Position numbers and translations under genes: made by a program. A model generated the notes under the pieces. The model made no database searches and was not told the origin of the DNA. It worked only from the letters and a program-made list of their open reading frames with translations. A DNA stretch of 64,000 nt, taken from assembly GCF_018491765.1 (NCBI RefSeq), contig NZ_JABWCU010000006.1, forward strand, positions 310,001-374,000, read 5' to 3'. This DNA comes from Novosphingobium profundi (lineage in GTDB: Bacteria; Pseudomonadota; Alphaproteobacteria; Sphingomonadales; Sphingomonadaceae). Shown piece by piece: positions 26,253-35,030 of the stretch (the stretch's first letter is position 1; each line of letters starts with the position of its first letter).

Positions 26253-27677
26253 TCACCCCGGCCCGTCCGTCGTCGCCAAAGTATCCGGGACGTTGTCGCA
26301 GCGGCTTTCGAACAGCGTGCTGACGAACGCTTCGCGCCAGTTCAGGACGTCTTCGTCACGGACGGACTGGAGCAGTCGTTCGTGGCGCCTGCGCCGTTCG
26401 CCAAGCGGCATCGTCAGCGCTTTTTGGATGGCCTCGCTGACGTGTTCGATCGAGTGCGGATTGACGAGAAGCGCCTCTTCCATCTGCAGGGCCGCCCCGG
26501 CGAACTGCGAAAGGATGAGCACGCCGGGATCGTCTTCCTTCTGCGCGGCGACATATTCCTTCGCGACGAGGTTCATGCCGTCGCGCAAGGGGGTCACGAG
26601 GCCGACTTCGGCGGCACGATAGAAACCGGCGAGCTGTCGGCGCGGATAACCACGGTTGACGTAGCGGATCGGCACGAAGGCAACGTCGGCGTGGGCGCCG
26701 TTGATATGGCCGGTCTTGCGCTCGAGATCCTCGCGGATCTGCTGGTAGCTGGCGACATCGCCGCGCGAGGGGGGCGCAATCTGGAGCAGCACGACTTGCG
26801 CGGCCTGGTCCGGATTGTCGGCGAGGAAGCGGCTGAAACTCTCAAAGCGCTCACCCAGCCCCTTGGAATAGTCGAGCCGGTCGACACCGATCAGCATCTT
26901 GCGGCCGCGCACACTCGCCTTCAGCTTGTCATGCGCTTCGGCGGCCTCCTGGCTGTTGGCGCCTTCGGTAAACTCGGCAAAGTCGATGCCTATCGGGAAC
27001 GCGCGCGCGACGATGCGGCGGCCCTGGTACTCGATGCAGCCGTCCGTACCGATTTCAAGCCCCATTTCCTTCTCGAGGTAATGCAGGAAGCTGCCCAGCC
27101 ACTCTTCGGTCTGGAAGCCGATCACGTCGTAGGCCAGCATCGATTCCACCAGCCGCTCGTGGAAGGGAAGCGATACCAGCAGGCGGGTAGGGGGCCAGGG
27201 GGTGTGCAGGAACAGTCCCATGCGGTTCTTCACGCCCTTGCCGCGCAGCAATGAGCCCAGTGGCAGCAGGTGGTAGTCGTGGACCCAGACGAGGTCGTCC
27301 TGGTCGATCAGCGGGCGCACCGAATCGGCGAAACGCGCGTTGACCCGCTCGTAGCCCTCGCCGAAGTTGCGGTCGTATTCGGTGAGGTCGATCCGGTAGT
27401 GAAAGAGAGGCCACAAGGTGCGGTTCGCGTAGCCGTTGTAGTACTCTTCGATGTCCTGGGGTTCGAGGTCGATCGTGGCCGTCGTCACCCCGTCGTTGCG
27501 CTGCATGTCGAGGTGGCCGGTGAAGGTTTCGGTCTCCTGGCCCGACCAGCCGAACCAGATGCCGCGGTGTTCGCGCAGCGCCGAGTTGAGCGCGACCGCG
27601 AGCCCCCCTTGCGCACCGGCGGCACCGGCGGCCTTGGGAACCGATACCCGGTTCGAGATCACGATCAGTCGGCTCAT
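26253..27677 (-). CDS. otsA: Trehalose-6-phosphate synthase
   Basis: Makes trehalose-6-phosphate from UDP-glucose and glucose-6-phosphate (GT20). The 474-residue protein starts with SRLIVISNRVSVPK and has WVHDYHLLPLGSLLR, LLVSLPFHERLVESMLAYD and the GVDRLDYSKGLGERFESF nucleotide/sugar-binding block. The ATG at 27677 has AGGGGA upstream. The frame continues 5' only as a shadow of the GH15 gene. It is the third gene of the otsB-GH15-otsA operon. Confidence 0.95.
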   Translation of the reverse strand: MSRLIVISNRVSVPKAAGAAGAQGGLAVALNSALREHRGIWFGWSGQETETFTGHLDMQRNDGVTTATIDLEPQDIEEYYNGYANRTLWPLFHYRIDLTEYDRNFGEGYERVNARFADSVRPLIDQDDLVWVHDYHLLPLGSLLRGKGVKNRMGLFLHTPWPPTRLLVSLPFHERLVESMLAYDVIGFQTEEWLGSFLHYLEKEMGLEIGTDGCIEYQGRRIVARAFPIGIDFAEFTEGANSQEAAEAHDKLKASVRGRKMLIGVDRLDYSKGLGERFESFSRFLADNPDQAAQVVLLQIAPPSRGDVASYQQIREDLERKTGHINGAHADVAFVPIRYVNRGYPRRQLAGFYRAAEVGLVTPLRDGMNLVAKEYVAAQKEDDPGVLILSQFAGAALQMEEALLVNPHSIEHVSEAIQKALTMPLGERRRRHERLLQSVRDEDVLNWREAFVSTLFESRCDNVPDTLATTDGPG

Positions 27678-27736
27678 GTCTAATCCCCTGTGCAGCGCAT
27701 CCCTGCGCGAGAAATCCGCATCGCGCGGGTGGAATC

Positions 27737-29641
27737 CTAGCGCCAGTCGCGCCAGGAACGCGACAGTTGCCCGGCGCAGTTGATGATCCCGACAAGCGAG
27801 TAGGTCTGGGGAAAGTTCCCCCACAGCTCGCTCGTCTCGAAGTCCATGTCTTCCGAAAGAAGCCCTGACTTGGTGCGATGGCCAAGCATGGCCTCGAACA
27901 GGCGGCGCGCCTCCTCGTCCTGTCCAGAGCGGTGCAGCGCTTCGATCAGCCAGAAGGTGCAGATGTTGAAGGCGGTCTCGGGCAGGCCGAAATCGTCCTC
28001 GTTGGCGTAGCGCAGCATGTGCTCGCCGCGGCGCAGGCTTTTCTGGACGGCGGCAAGCGTTGCCTGGAAGCGCGGGTCGTCGGCCTCGACGAAGCGCAGC
28101 TCGACCATCTGCAGCAGGCTCGCGTCGAGCTGGTCGCCCCCGAAGGCGGCGGCGTAGTGTCCGCCCGCACCGCCGTCGTCGAAGTCCGGGCCCTCGATCG
28201 CGTGCCAGGCGCCTTTCTCGATATTGGCGCGGATCGTATCGGCCCGTTCGCGCCAGAACAGCGTGCGGTCGGAGAGGCCGAGGCGCTCGGCGGCGTTGGC
28301 GAGGCGGTCGCACGCCGCCCAGCTCATCACGCTGGAATACGTGTGGACCGCCGTGCGCGTGCGCAGCTCCCACAGGCCCGCATCGGGCTGGTCGTGCGTC
28401 TTCCAAGCCATCTCGCCGACCTTCTCGAGGCTCTCGAAATCGTCGTAGTTGGCCATGCGGATCAGGCGCTGGTCCGAAAAGGCCTGGATCGAGGGAAGCA
28501 CGATCTGGCCGTAGCAGTCGTTCTGGACCTGGTAATAGGCCGCGTTGCCCACGCGCACCGGGCCCATGCCGCGGTAGCCGCACAAGTCGTCGGCCACCCA
28601 TTCGATGATTTCCTTGGCGCCGCTGACCGCGTAGAGCGGCTGAATGAAGCCGCCTTCGGCGTCGTCGACGATGTTGCGCAAGTAGGCGAGGTACTTTTCC
28701 AGGACATCGAGCGCGCCGAGGTGGTTGAGCGCCTGTACGGTGTAGTAGGCGTCGCGGATCCAGCAGTAGCGGTAGTCCCAGTTGCGCTGCGAGCCGGGCG
28801 CCTCGGGGATCGAGGTGGTCAGCGCGGCGACGATCGCGCCGGTCTCCTCGTGCTGGCACAGCTTCAGCGTGATTGCCGCGCGGATCACCGCTTCCTGCCA
28901 GTCGAGCGGGGTGGCAAGGCTGCGCACCCAGTTGCCCCAGTAGGCATCGGTCAGGCGGTACATCATGCGCAGCTCGTGCTCGACGTTGCCGTTGAAGGGC
29001 TCGTCGGGGCCGAGGAAGAAGTGCAGCGGGCGCTCGAGCCGGAACAGCCTTTCGTCGAGCACGTAGCCGATGGGAGCGTCGGTGGTGAGGCGCAGGGCGT
29101 TGCGCTCGACCAGATAGCGGATGTGGTTCGAGCCGTGCGTCATCGGCGCGAGCTGCGCGCCGTAGCCGCTCATCGGGGTGAGCACGCAGCGCACCCGTGG
29201 CGACCCCGCCACCGGCCGCACGATGCGCGCGTAGGCGACCGGGCGGTACATCCTACCCGATCGCTCGAAGCGCGGGCAGAAGTCGACCACTTCGATGGCG
29301 CCGCCATCGGCATCTTCCAGCCGCGAGATCAGGATCGGCGTGTTGCGCACATAGTGCTGGGTCACCGAGACCTGGTTCTCCAGCTCGAAGCGCCAGGTTC
29401 CCGCATCCTGCCCCTTGTCGCCGCGCATGAGCGCGCAGAACGTGGGGTCGCCGTCGACTCGCGGCACGCAGCCCCAGACCAGCGCGGCGCGTTCGTCGAT
29501 GAGGCCGTTGACCTGGCAATTGCCGATCGGCCAGAGTTCGAGCGAACTTGGATGCGCAGCGCCGGCAACGTGCGTGTCGCCTTCGGGCGCGATGCGCGGG
29601 GCAGGGCGGGGCGCGGGCTTGGTCGATCTGGTCACGGTCAT
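27737..29641 (-). CDS. Glycoside hydrolase family 15 protein
   Basis: A 634-residue cytoplasmic glucanase of the glucoamylase/trehalase family. An N-terminal beta domain (about residues 25-240) is followed by the alpha6/alpha6 barrel with NWDYRYCWIRDAYYTVQALN and a C-terminal LLSEDMDFETSELWGNFPQ stretch that probably carries a catalytic Glu. The ATG at 29641 was chosen because it lies 7 nt after the otsB stop. Some family members cleave trehalose, others alpha-glucans. Placement between otsB and otsA suggests trehalose or glycogen turnover. Confidence 0.9.
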   Translation of the reverse strand: MTVTRSTKPAPRPAPRIAPEGDTHVAGAAHPSSLELWPIGNCQVNGLIDERAALVWGCVPRVDGDPTFCALMRGDKGQDAGTWRFELENQVSVTQHYVRNTPILISRLEDADGGAIEVVDFCPRFERSGRMYRPVAYARIVRPVAGSPRVRCVLTPMSGYGAQLAPMTHGSNHIRYLVERNALRLTTDAPIGYVLDERLFRLERPLHFFLGPDEPFNGNVEHELRMMYRLTDAYWGNWVRSLATPLDWQEAVIRAAITLKLCQHEETGAIVAALTTSIPEAPGSQRNWDYRYCWIRDAYYTVQALNHLGALDVLEKYLAYLRNIVDDAEGGFIQPLYAVSGAKEIIEWVADDLCGYRGMGPVRVGNAAYYQVQNDCYGQIVLPSIQAFSDQRLIRMANYDDFESLEKVGEMAWKTHDQPDAGLWELRTRTAVHTYSSVMSWAACDRLANAAERLGLSDRTLFWRERADTIRANIEKGAWHAIEGPDFDDGGAGGHYAAAFGGDQLDASLLQMVELRFVEADDPRFQATLAAVQKSLRRGEHMLRYANEDDFGLPETAFNICTFWLIEALHRSGQDEEARRLFEAMLGHRTKSGLLSEDMDFETSELWGNFPQTYSLVGIINCAGQLSRSWRDWR

Positions 29642-29648
29642 GTTTGCG

Positions 29649-30458
29649 TCAGATCCCCTTGGAAGCAGCAGATGGGTTGAGTGCAGCGTCGAGCCAGGCA
29701 TGGACGGCGTCGACATCGGGCAGGCGCCAGTGCGCGGCGGTCGCGCGCAGTGGGCCGACCAGGACGCCGGCGCCTTCCAGCGATCCAACGGCTTCGAAGG
29801 CGTCCTCGTCGGTCACGTCGTCGCCCACGAAGAAGGGGCTCGTGCCCTGGAATTCGGGGCGCTGCATGAAGGCGCGCACCGCCGACCCTTTGTCCGAGCC
29901 GGGCATGACCAGCTCGACGACCTGCTTGCCGTGCTTCATCGCGATGCCTTCGCTGCGGGCGATCTCTTCGGCGCAGGCGAGCAGGCCGGTCAGGGCGCCG
30001 GGATGGCGGCGGTAGTGGACGGCCACGCTGTGCGGTTTGGGCTCGACGAGCATGTCGCCGTTGGCGCGTGCGAAGCTGGACAGGCGCTCGAGTACGTGCG
30101 CGGGCAGGGGTTCGGCAAGGGCCTCGGCCTCACGCGCACCCGCCGGGCGGAATTCGCCGCCGTGCGAGCCGGCGATGGCGACCTCTAGGGGCCCGAGCAT
30201 CGCCTCGAGCGCGTCGATCGCCCGCCCGCTGACAAGCGCGAGCCGCCCTTCAAGCGCGCGCGCGAGCGCGTGAATCGTCTCGCCCAGCGTATCGGGCACG
30301 AAGACCGCGTCGGGGTGATCGGCGATTTCGACGAGGGTGCCGTCGAAGTCGAGGAAAAGCGCCGTGCGCGCGTTCAGGCGCAAAGGGGCAGGGGGCGGGA
30401 GATCGCGCGGGGCCGCGCCATGTTCCGCCAGCGAGAGACTGTCGCTCGGATCGGTCAT
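29649..30458 (-). CDS. otsB: Trehalose-6-phosphate phosphatase
   Basis: Dephosphorylates trehalose-6-phosphate to trehalose, an osmoprotectant. The 269-residue HAD phosphatase has FLDFDGTLVEIADHPDAV (motif I, about residues 34-51), LVSGRAID (motif II) and FVGDDVTDEDAFEAV (motif IV). First gene of the three-gene trehalose operon. It faces the mscS-like gene across a 264-bp gap, so both may share an osmotic-stress promoter region. No clear ribosome-binding site. Confidence 0.93.
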   Translation of the reverse strand: MTDPSDSLSLAEHGAAPRDLPPPAPLRLNARTALFLDFDGTLVEIADHPDAVFVPDTLGETIHALARALEGRLALVSGRAIDALEAMLGPLEVAIAGSHGGEFRPAGAREAEALAEPLPAHVLERLSSFARANGDMLVEPKPHSVAVHYRRHPGALTGLLACAEEIARSEGIAMKHGKQVVELVMPGSDKGSAVRAFMQRPEFQGTSPFFVGDDVTDEDAFEAVGSLEGAGVLVGPLRATAAHWRLPDVDAVHAWLDAALNPSAASKGI

Positions 30459-30722
30459 TGTGTTCAGTCTTGCACCATTGGATCGATATGGCCAGCCCTA
30501 AGGTAGGCGGACGGGGTGAGTGCCAGGCCCGCGTCGGCAGGGTGACGCGATGCAACGCGCGAGGGATTGCCCGGGGCGGTTTTACGCTCAACAATCGGCA
30601 GGCGTTCGGGTTCCAGCCGTTGACCCGGCGGCCCGGCCTTGAAATAGGCACACGGGCGTCCCCGGGGTCGGCCCGCGGGATCGGAACCCTGGAACGGCAA
30701 GCGGGAGGACGGCATTTCGATT

Positions 30723-31991
30723 GTGGAGAAGTGGGGCATCGCGCTCTCGGATTGGGGCCTTGCGGACGTGGCCTGGGCGAGGCCGCTGCTGGCGCTCGCC
30801 GGGATCGTGCTGCTGGCCGGTTTCGCGAACTGGCTGACCAAGCGCGTGGTCGTTCATCCGGTTGAACGGCTGATCGCGCGCACGCCCTTGCGCAACGAGG
30901 CGGGCGACGTCCGGGCGCTGGTCACCCATTTGTCCAATGTTGTGCCGGCGGTCATCCTGCTGCAGGGCATCGGTGTGATCGGAGGGCTTCCCGATACCCT
31001 TGTAAGCGTGGTGCAGGCGCTCGCCCGTGCGTTCATCGTGCTTACGCTGGCGCGCGCGGGCGCAGACCTGCTCGAACTGGGCAACGATGCCTACGAACTC
31101 AAGCCGGAGGCGGCCAGCCGGCCGATCAAGGGCTATGTCCAGATCGGCAAGATCGGGGTCTACGCCACGGCCGCCCTGCTGATCGTCGCGATCCTGATCG
31201 GCCAGTCGCCGGTGATCCTGCTGTCGGGCCTGGGCGCCGCGGCGGCGGTCCTCATGCTGGTGTTCCGCGACACCATCCTTTCGCTCGTGGCCTCGGTGCA
31301 GTTGCGTTCGAACGACATGGTGCGCGTGGGCGACTGGATCGAGATGCCCCAGCTCAACGCCGATGGCGATGTCATCGACATCGCGCTGCACACGATCAAG
31401 GTGCAGAATTTCGACAAGACAGTGACCTCGGTTCCGACCGCGAAGCTCATCACCGAATCCTTCCGCAACTGGCGGCACATGCGTGAATGGGGAGGCCGGC
31501 GGATCAAGCGCGCGCTCCTGATCGACCAGACGACCGCGGGCTTCCTGTCCGCGGCGCAGTGGGAGGAATTGCGCGCCTTCACGATCCTGCGCCCGTACAT
31601 GGTGGGAAAGGAACAGGAACTGCGTGAATGGAATGAGGCGCATGCACCGCAGGAGGAGGCCGAGGGCGGCGTGGTCAACCGTCGCCAACCGACCAATCTG
31701 GGTACGTTCCGAGCCTACGTCGCTGCCTATCTCCAGGCCCACCCCCGCATCGCCGATCGTGGCACCTTGCTGGTGCGCCAGCTCGATCCGACCGAGAACG
31801 GTCTCCCACTTGAGATTTATTGCTTCACGAACACTGTCGACTGGGGGGAATACGAGGCGATTCAGGGGGATATCTTCGACCATCTAGTCGCAATTATGCC
31901 CCGCTTCGGCTTGCGCGTTTTTCAGAAGCCCGGCGGAGCTGACCTTGTTCAGGCACTTGGCGGGCTGCGTTCGCCCGTCGACCGGGCGTGA
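30723..31991 (+). CDS. Mechanosensitive ion channel, MscS family (YbdG-like)
   Basis: A 422-residue inner-membrane channel that opens under membrane tension. It has about five hydrophobic segments. The pore helix and beta domain are read as VILLSGLGAAAAVLMLVFRD then LVASVQLRSNDMVRVGDWIE at about residues 165-210, followed by a long cytoplasmic domain with FRNWRHMREWGGRRIKR, which resembles YbdG/MscM-type proteins. The GTG at 30723 is the first usable start; GGGAGGA lies 14 nt upstream, which is rather far. It is divergent from otsB. Confidence 0.88.
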   Translation: MEKWGIALSDWGLADVAWARPLLALAGIVLLAGFANWLTKRVVVHPVERLIARTPLRNEAGDVRALVTHLSNVVPAVILLQGIGVIGGLPDTLVSVVQALARAFIVLTLARAGADLLELGNDAYELKPEAASRPIKGYVQIGKIGVYATAALLIVAILIGQSPVILLSGLGAAAAVLMLVFRDTILSLVASVQLRSNDMVRVGDWIEMPQLNADGDVIDIALHTIKVQNFDKTVTSVPTAKLITESFRNWRHMREWGGRRIKRALLIDQTTAGFLSAAQWEELRAFTILRPYMVGKEQELREWNEAHAPQEEAEGGVVNRRQPTNLGTFRAYVAAYLQAHPRIADRGTLLVRQLDPTENGLPLEIYCFTNTVDWGEYEAIQGDIFDHLVAIMPRFGLRVFQKPGGADLVQALGGLRSPVDRA

Positions 31992-32116
31992 GGTAGATTG
32001 CGGGTTCGGGCTAGGAAGGTTGTACAAGATGGCGCAGTGCAACCCCCTGGGGAGGGCGCCACCTTCGTCATCCGCAGCTGCAGCCAGTACCTTCCCAACA
32101 AGTTGCGAGGCTGGCG

Positions 32117-32129
32117 TTGCAATGCAGCA
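32117..32129 (+). promoter_or_regulatory. TGC-rich palindrome upstream of manC
   Basis: TTGCAATGCAGCA, identical to the core at 55521-55537, lies 58-70 bp before the manC start and is followed by another ATGCAG. The 195-bp mscS-manC gap holds no convincing gene. Confidence 0.5.
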
Positions 32130-32186
32130 TAAATGCAGTATCCACTGCTTACAGAGAGCTGAATTTTTCAAATGTGGAAGTGGGGA

Positions 32187-33242
32187 ATGGCAGAAATAGT
32201 TCCAGTTATCCTTTGCGGAGGGAACGGCACGCGACTCTGGCCGCGAAGCCGCGCCTCGAAGCCAAAGCCGTTTCTGCCCTTGGTCGGCAAGCAGACCCTG
32301 TTCGAACAGGCCGTTTCGCGTTGTCCGGCGTCGGCCGGCTTCTCGGCTCCCTTCGTCGTCACCGGTGCGGCGCATCTCGAGCATGTCGAGGCCCAACTCG
32401 AACAGGCTGAGGGCAGCCGGATCATCGTCGAACCGATGGCGCGCAATACGGCCGCGGCCATCGCGCTCGCGGCTTATGGCCTGCCGGCGGACACGATCAT
32501 GCTGGTCTGCCCGAGCGACCACCACATCGGCCGCCCCGATGCGTTCATCGAGGCGGCCCAAGCCGCCGCGGCGTTGGCCAGTGAGGGGTGGCTGGTCTCC
32601 TTCGGCATCGAGGCTACCGCGCCCGAAACCGGGTTCGGCTACCTGAAGCGCGGAGAGGCGATCGCGGCGGCCGACGGGGCTGCCGGTTTTCGCACCGCGC
32701 AATTCGTGGAGAAGCCGGATCTGGCGCGGGCGCAGGCCTTTCTCGCGGATGGCAGCTACTCGTGGAATGGCGGGATCTTCGCCTTCCGGGTGCAGGATTT
32801 CCTGGCCGAACTGGAAGCCCATCGCCCGCAGATCGCCGGGAAAGTGCGCGAAGCCGTGGAGAAGGGCCGCCTCGAGGGCCGCAATTTCCACCCCGACGCC
32901 GCTACTTTCGCGCTCGTGGAAGGCGATTCGGTCGACTACGCGGTGATGGAAAACACGACCAAGGCCGCGATGGTCCCCGCCGCCATGCAGTGGTCCGATA
33001 TCGGCAACTGGCACGCCCTGCACGAGGCCCTCGACCACGATGATGCGGGCAACACCACGCGCGTGACGGGCGAAGTCGAACTGGTCGACTGCCGCAACGT
33101 GCTTGTCGACAGCGACGGGCCGCGGGTCTCGGTGATCGGACTTGAAGATGTGGTCGTCGTCGTCGATGGAGACGACGTGATGGTGACGAGCGTCGCGGGC
33201 GCGCAAAAGGTCGGCGCCTTGCGCGGCGCCAAGAACCAGTAA
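32187..33242 (+). CDS. manC: Mannose-1-phosphate guanylyltransferase
   Basis: Makes GDP-mannose from GTP and mannose-1-phosphate. The 351-residue nucleotidyltransferase has the N-terminal GTP-binding motif VILCGGNGTRLWPRSRASKP and FVEKPDLARAQAFL. It lacks the C-terminal isomerase domain of long ManC/AlgA proteins, consistent with a separate manA next to it. The ATG at 32187 was preferred to the one at 32172, because the GGAAG within the latter forms the ribosome-binding site. First gene of manC-manA-pmm. Confidence 0.93.
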   Translation: MAEIVPVILCGGNGTRLWPRSRASKPKPFLPLVGKQTLFEQAVSRCPASAGFSAPFVVTGAAHLEHVEAQLEQAEGSRIIVEPMARNTAAAIALAAYGLPADTIMLVCPSDHHIGRPDAFIEAAQAAAALASEGWLVSFGIEATAPETGFGYLKRGEAIAAADGAAGFRTAQFVEKPDLARAQAFLADGSYSWNGGIFAFRVQDFLAELEAHRPQIAGKVREAVEKGRLEGRNFHPDAATFALVEGDSVDYAVMENTTKAAMVPAAMQWSDIGNWHALHEALDHDDAGNTTRVTGEVELVDCRNVLVDSDGPRVSVIGLEDVVVVVDGDDVMVTSVAGAQKVGALRGAKNQ

Positions 33243-33284
33243 GGGCCGCAGGGGTCCAAGATCAAGTCTTTGTAAGGATTTCAG

Positions 33285-34094
33285 ATGATTGCCTCGCTTC
33301 CTGTGCGTCAGGTGGAAAAGCCCTGGGGTAAGGACCACCTGCCGGAACCCTTCGTCGCGCCCGAGGGCAAGCGGATCGGCGAGATCTGGTTCGAACCTCC
33401 GGCCGAGCTGCCCGAATTGCTGGTGAAGTACATTTTCGCCAGCGAGAAGCTCTCGGTTCAGGTCCACCCTTCCGATGCGCAGACCCAGGCACAGGGCATC
33501 GGCCGCCAGGGCAAGGAAGAATGCTGGCTGATCGTCGCCGCCGAGCCGGGCGCGACGCTGGGCATCGGGTTCGACGAAGCCATCGACGAGGCCGCGATGC
33601 GCGCCGCTGCGCTCGACGGCTCGATCGAGGGCAAGATGACCTGGCACGCGGTCGAGCCGGGGGATTTCTTCTACATCCCGGCCAACACCGTCCACGCCAT
33701 CGGCGCTGGCGTCAGCCTGATCGAGGTGCAGCAGAACAGCGACATCACGTACCGTCTCTACGACTACGGGCGCCCGCGCGAACTGCACCTCGAGGAAGGC
33801 ATGGCGGTCGCGCAGGGCACCGTCTACGACCTTGCGAAATGGTCGGCCAAGGTTCCCTCGCACGGTTCGCGCACGCTCGTCGACGGCCCGCTGTTCTACC
33901 TCGACCAGGTCGAGGGTGCGCCGGAGGCCGCGATTGCCGCGCGCTATCCGGGAGCCTTGCTCGTGATCCCGCGCGAAGGTCGCGTGACCGTGCGTGGCGA
34001 GGACCTGCGGCCCGGTGGTTGCGCGCTGGCTACGAGTTTGTCCGAAGTCGTATTCGACGAGGATGCCGTCTGCCTTCTCGCGCGTGGCGGCTGA
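33285..34094 (+). CDS. manA: Mannose-6-phosphate isomerase, class I
   Basis: Interconverts fructose-6-phosphate and mannose-6-phosphate. The 269-residue cupin metalloenzyme shows the zinc site in LSVQVHPSDAQTQAQG and downstream PGDFFYIPANTVHAIGAG with its metal His. AAGGA is correctly placed before the ATG. It is 42 bp after manC and feeds the phosphomannomutase gene that follows, so the three form one GDP-mannose supply unit. Confidence 0.93.
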   Translation: MIASLPVRQVEKPWGKDHLPEPFVAPEGKRIGEIWFEPPAELPELLVKYIFASEKLSVQVHPSDAQTQAQGIGRQGKEECWLIVAAEPGATLGIGFDEAIDEAAMRAAALDGSIEGKMTWHAVEPGDFFYIPANTVHAIGAGVSLIEVQQNSDITYRLYDYGRPRELHLEEGMAVAQGTVYDLAKWSAKVPSHGSRTLVDGPLFYLDQVEGAPEAAIAARYPGALLVIPREGRVTVRGEDLRPGGCALATSLSEVVFDEDAVCLLARGG

Positions 34095-34233
34095 GCCGGA
34101 GGCGGGCAGGGCATTTTTTCGGACCGGTGCATCTGCGCCAGTGGCCGCGCGCCGCGCACTCTGGCATGGGGGCTTGCCGCAAGGCTCCCCGGACCGGGGC
34201 GACGGCGAAATTTTCGAAGGCTAGGGGTTGGGA

Positions 34234-34986
34234 ATGAAGGAAATTGTCGCGTTCGATCTCGACGGCACGCTGGCCCTGAGCAAGCAGCCGCTGACTGATG
34301 AGATGGCCGATCTTATGGCTGGCTTGCTGGAAGTCGCGCAAGTCGCGGTGATTTCGGGCGGGGATTGGCCGCAGTTCCAGAAGCAGGTCGCCTCGCGCCT
34401 GCCCGCGCACGCCGATCTCTCGCGCTTGTGGATGATGCCGACCAGCGGCGCGAAGCTTTACGTGCACCGCGACGGCGCCTGGACCCCGGTCTATGCCGAG
34501 CTGTTCACCGACCAGCAGAAGGCCGAGATCCTGGCGGCGTTCGACGCCTCGCTCGAGGCGACCGGCTTTGTGCCCGAGCAAACCTGGGGCGAGCGGATCG
34601 AGGATCGCGGCAGCCAGATCACCTTCTCCGCGCTCGGCCAGCAGGCCCCGCTCGAGGCCAAGGAAGTCTGGGACCCCGATTTCGCCAAGCGCAAAGTGAT
34701 CCAGGCCGATCTCGTCACGCGCCTGCCCGGAGTCTCGGTCAACCTGGGCGGCGCGACCTCGGTCGACATCACCCAGCCCGGCGTCGACAAGGCCTGGGGC
34801 CTCAAGCGTCTTGCCGAACATTCGGGGGTGGCCGAGGACAAGATGCTGTTCATCGGCGATGCCATCTTCCCGGGCGGCAACGACTATCCGGCCAAGGCTA
34901 TGGGGCTCGACACGGTCTGCGTGCGCGACCCGTCCGACACCGCCAATGTCGTCACCGCGATCATCGCCTGCCAGAAGGGCGCGTAA
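34234..34986 (+). CDS. HAD-family phosphomannomutase, eukaryotic type
   Basis: Probably converts mannose-6-phosphate to mannose-1-phosphate. The 250-residue HAD-IIB protein has FDLDGTLALSKQPL (motif I), VISGGDWPQF (motif II) and FIGDAIFPGGNDYPAKAMG (motif IV). The last closely resembles the GD-x(3)-PGGND block of eukaryotic PMM2 and differs from the ManB/AlgC phosphohexomutase fold usual in bacteria. AGGGG lies 6 nt before the ATG. Position after manC and manA supports the role. A plain sugar phosphatase is the alternative. Confidence 0.85.
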   Translation: MKEIVAFDLDGTLALSKQPLTDEMADLMAGLLEVAQVAVISGGDWPQFQKQVASRLPAHADLSRLWMMPTSGAKLYVHRDGAWTPVYAELFTDQQKAEILAAFDASLEATGFVPEQTWGERIEDRGSQITFSALGQQAPLEAKEVWDPDFAKRKVIQADLVTRLPGVSVNLGGATSVDITQPGVDKAWGLKRLAEHSGVAEDKMLFIGDAIFPGGNDYPAKAMGLDTVCVRDPSDTANVVTAIIACQKGA

Positions 34987-35030
34987 TCGCGCGTGCGGAG
35001 TGAAGGCCTGCGCAAGCGACGGATGACGCG

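Noticed and set aside
27878-29680. Long plus-strand open frame (about 600 codons) across the GH15 gene
   Set aside because: It is antisense to a gene with clear family motifs; high GC makes the opposite frame open. It has no ribosome-binding site or domain.
31945-32199. 84-codon plus-strand frame upstream of manC
   Set aside because: Overlaps the end of mscS and covers the likely manC promoter and operator; Cys/Ser-rich, no homology seen.
31884-33863. Minus-strand open frame (about 659 codons) over manC and manA
   Set aside because: Crosses two real genes on the opposite strand and has no plausible start.
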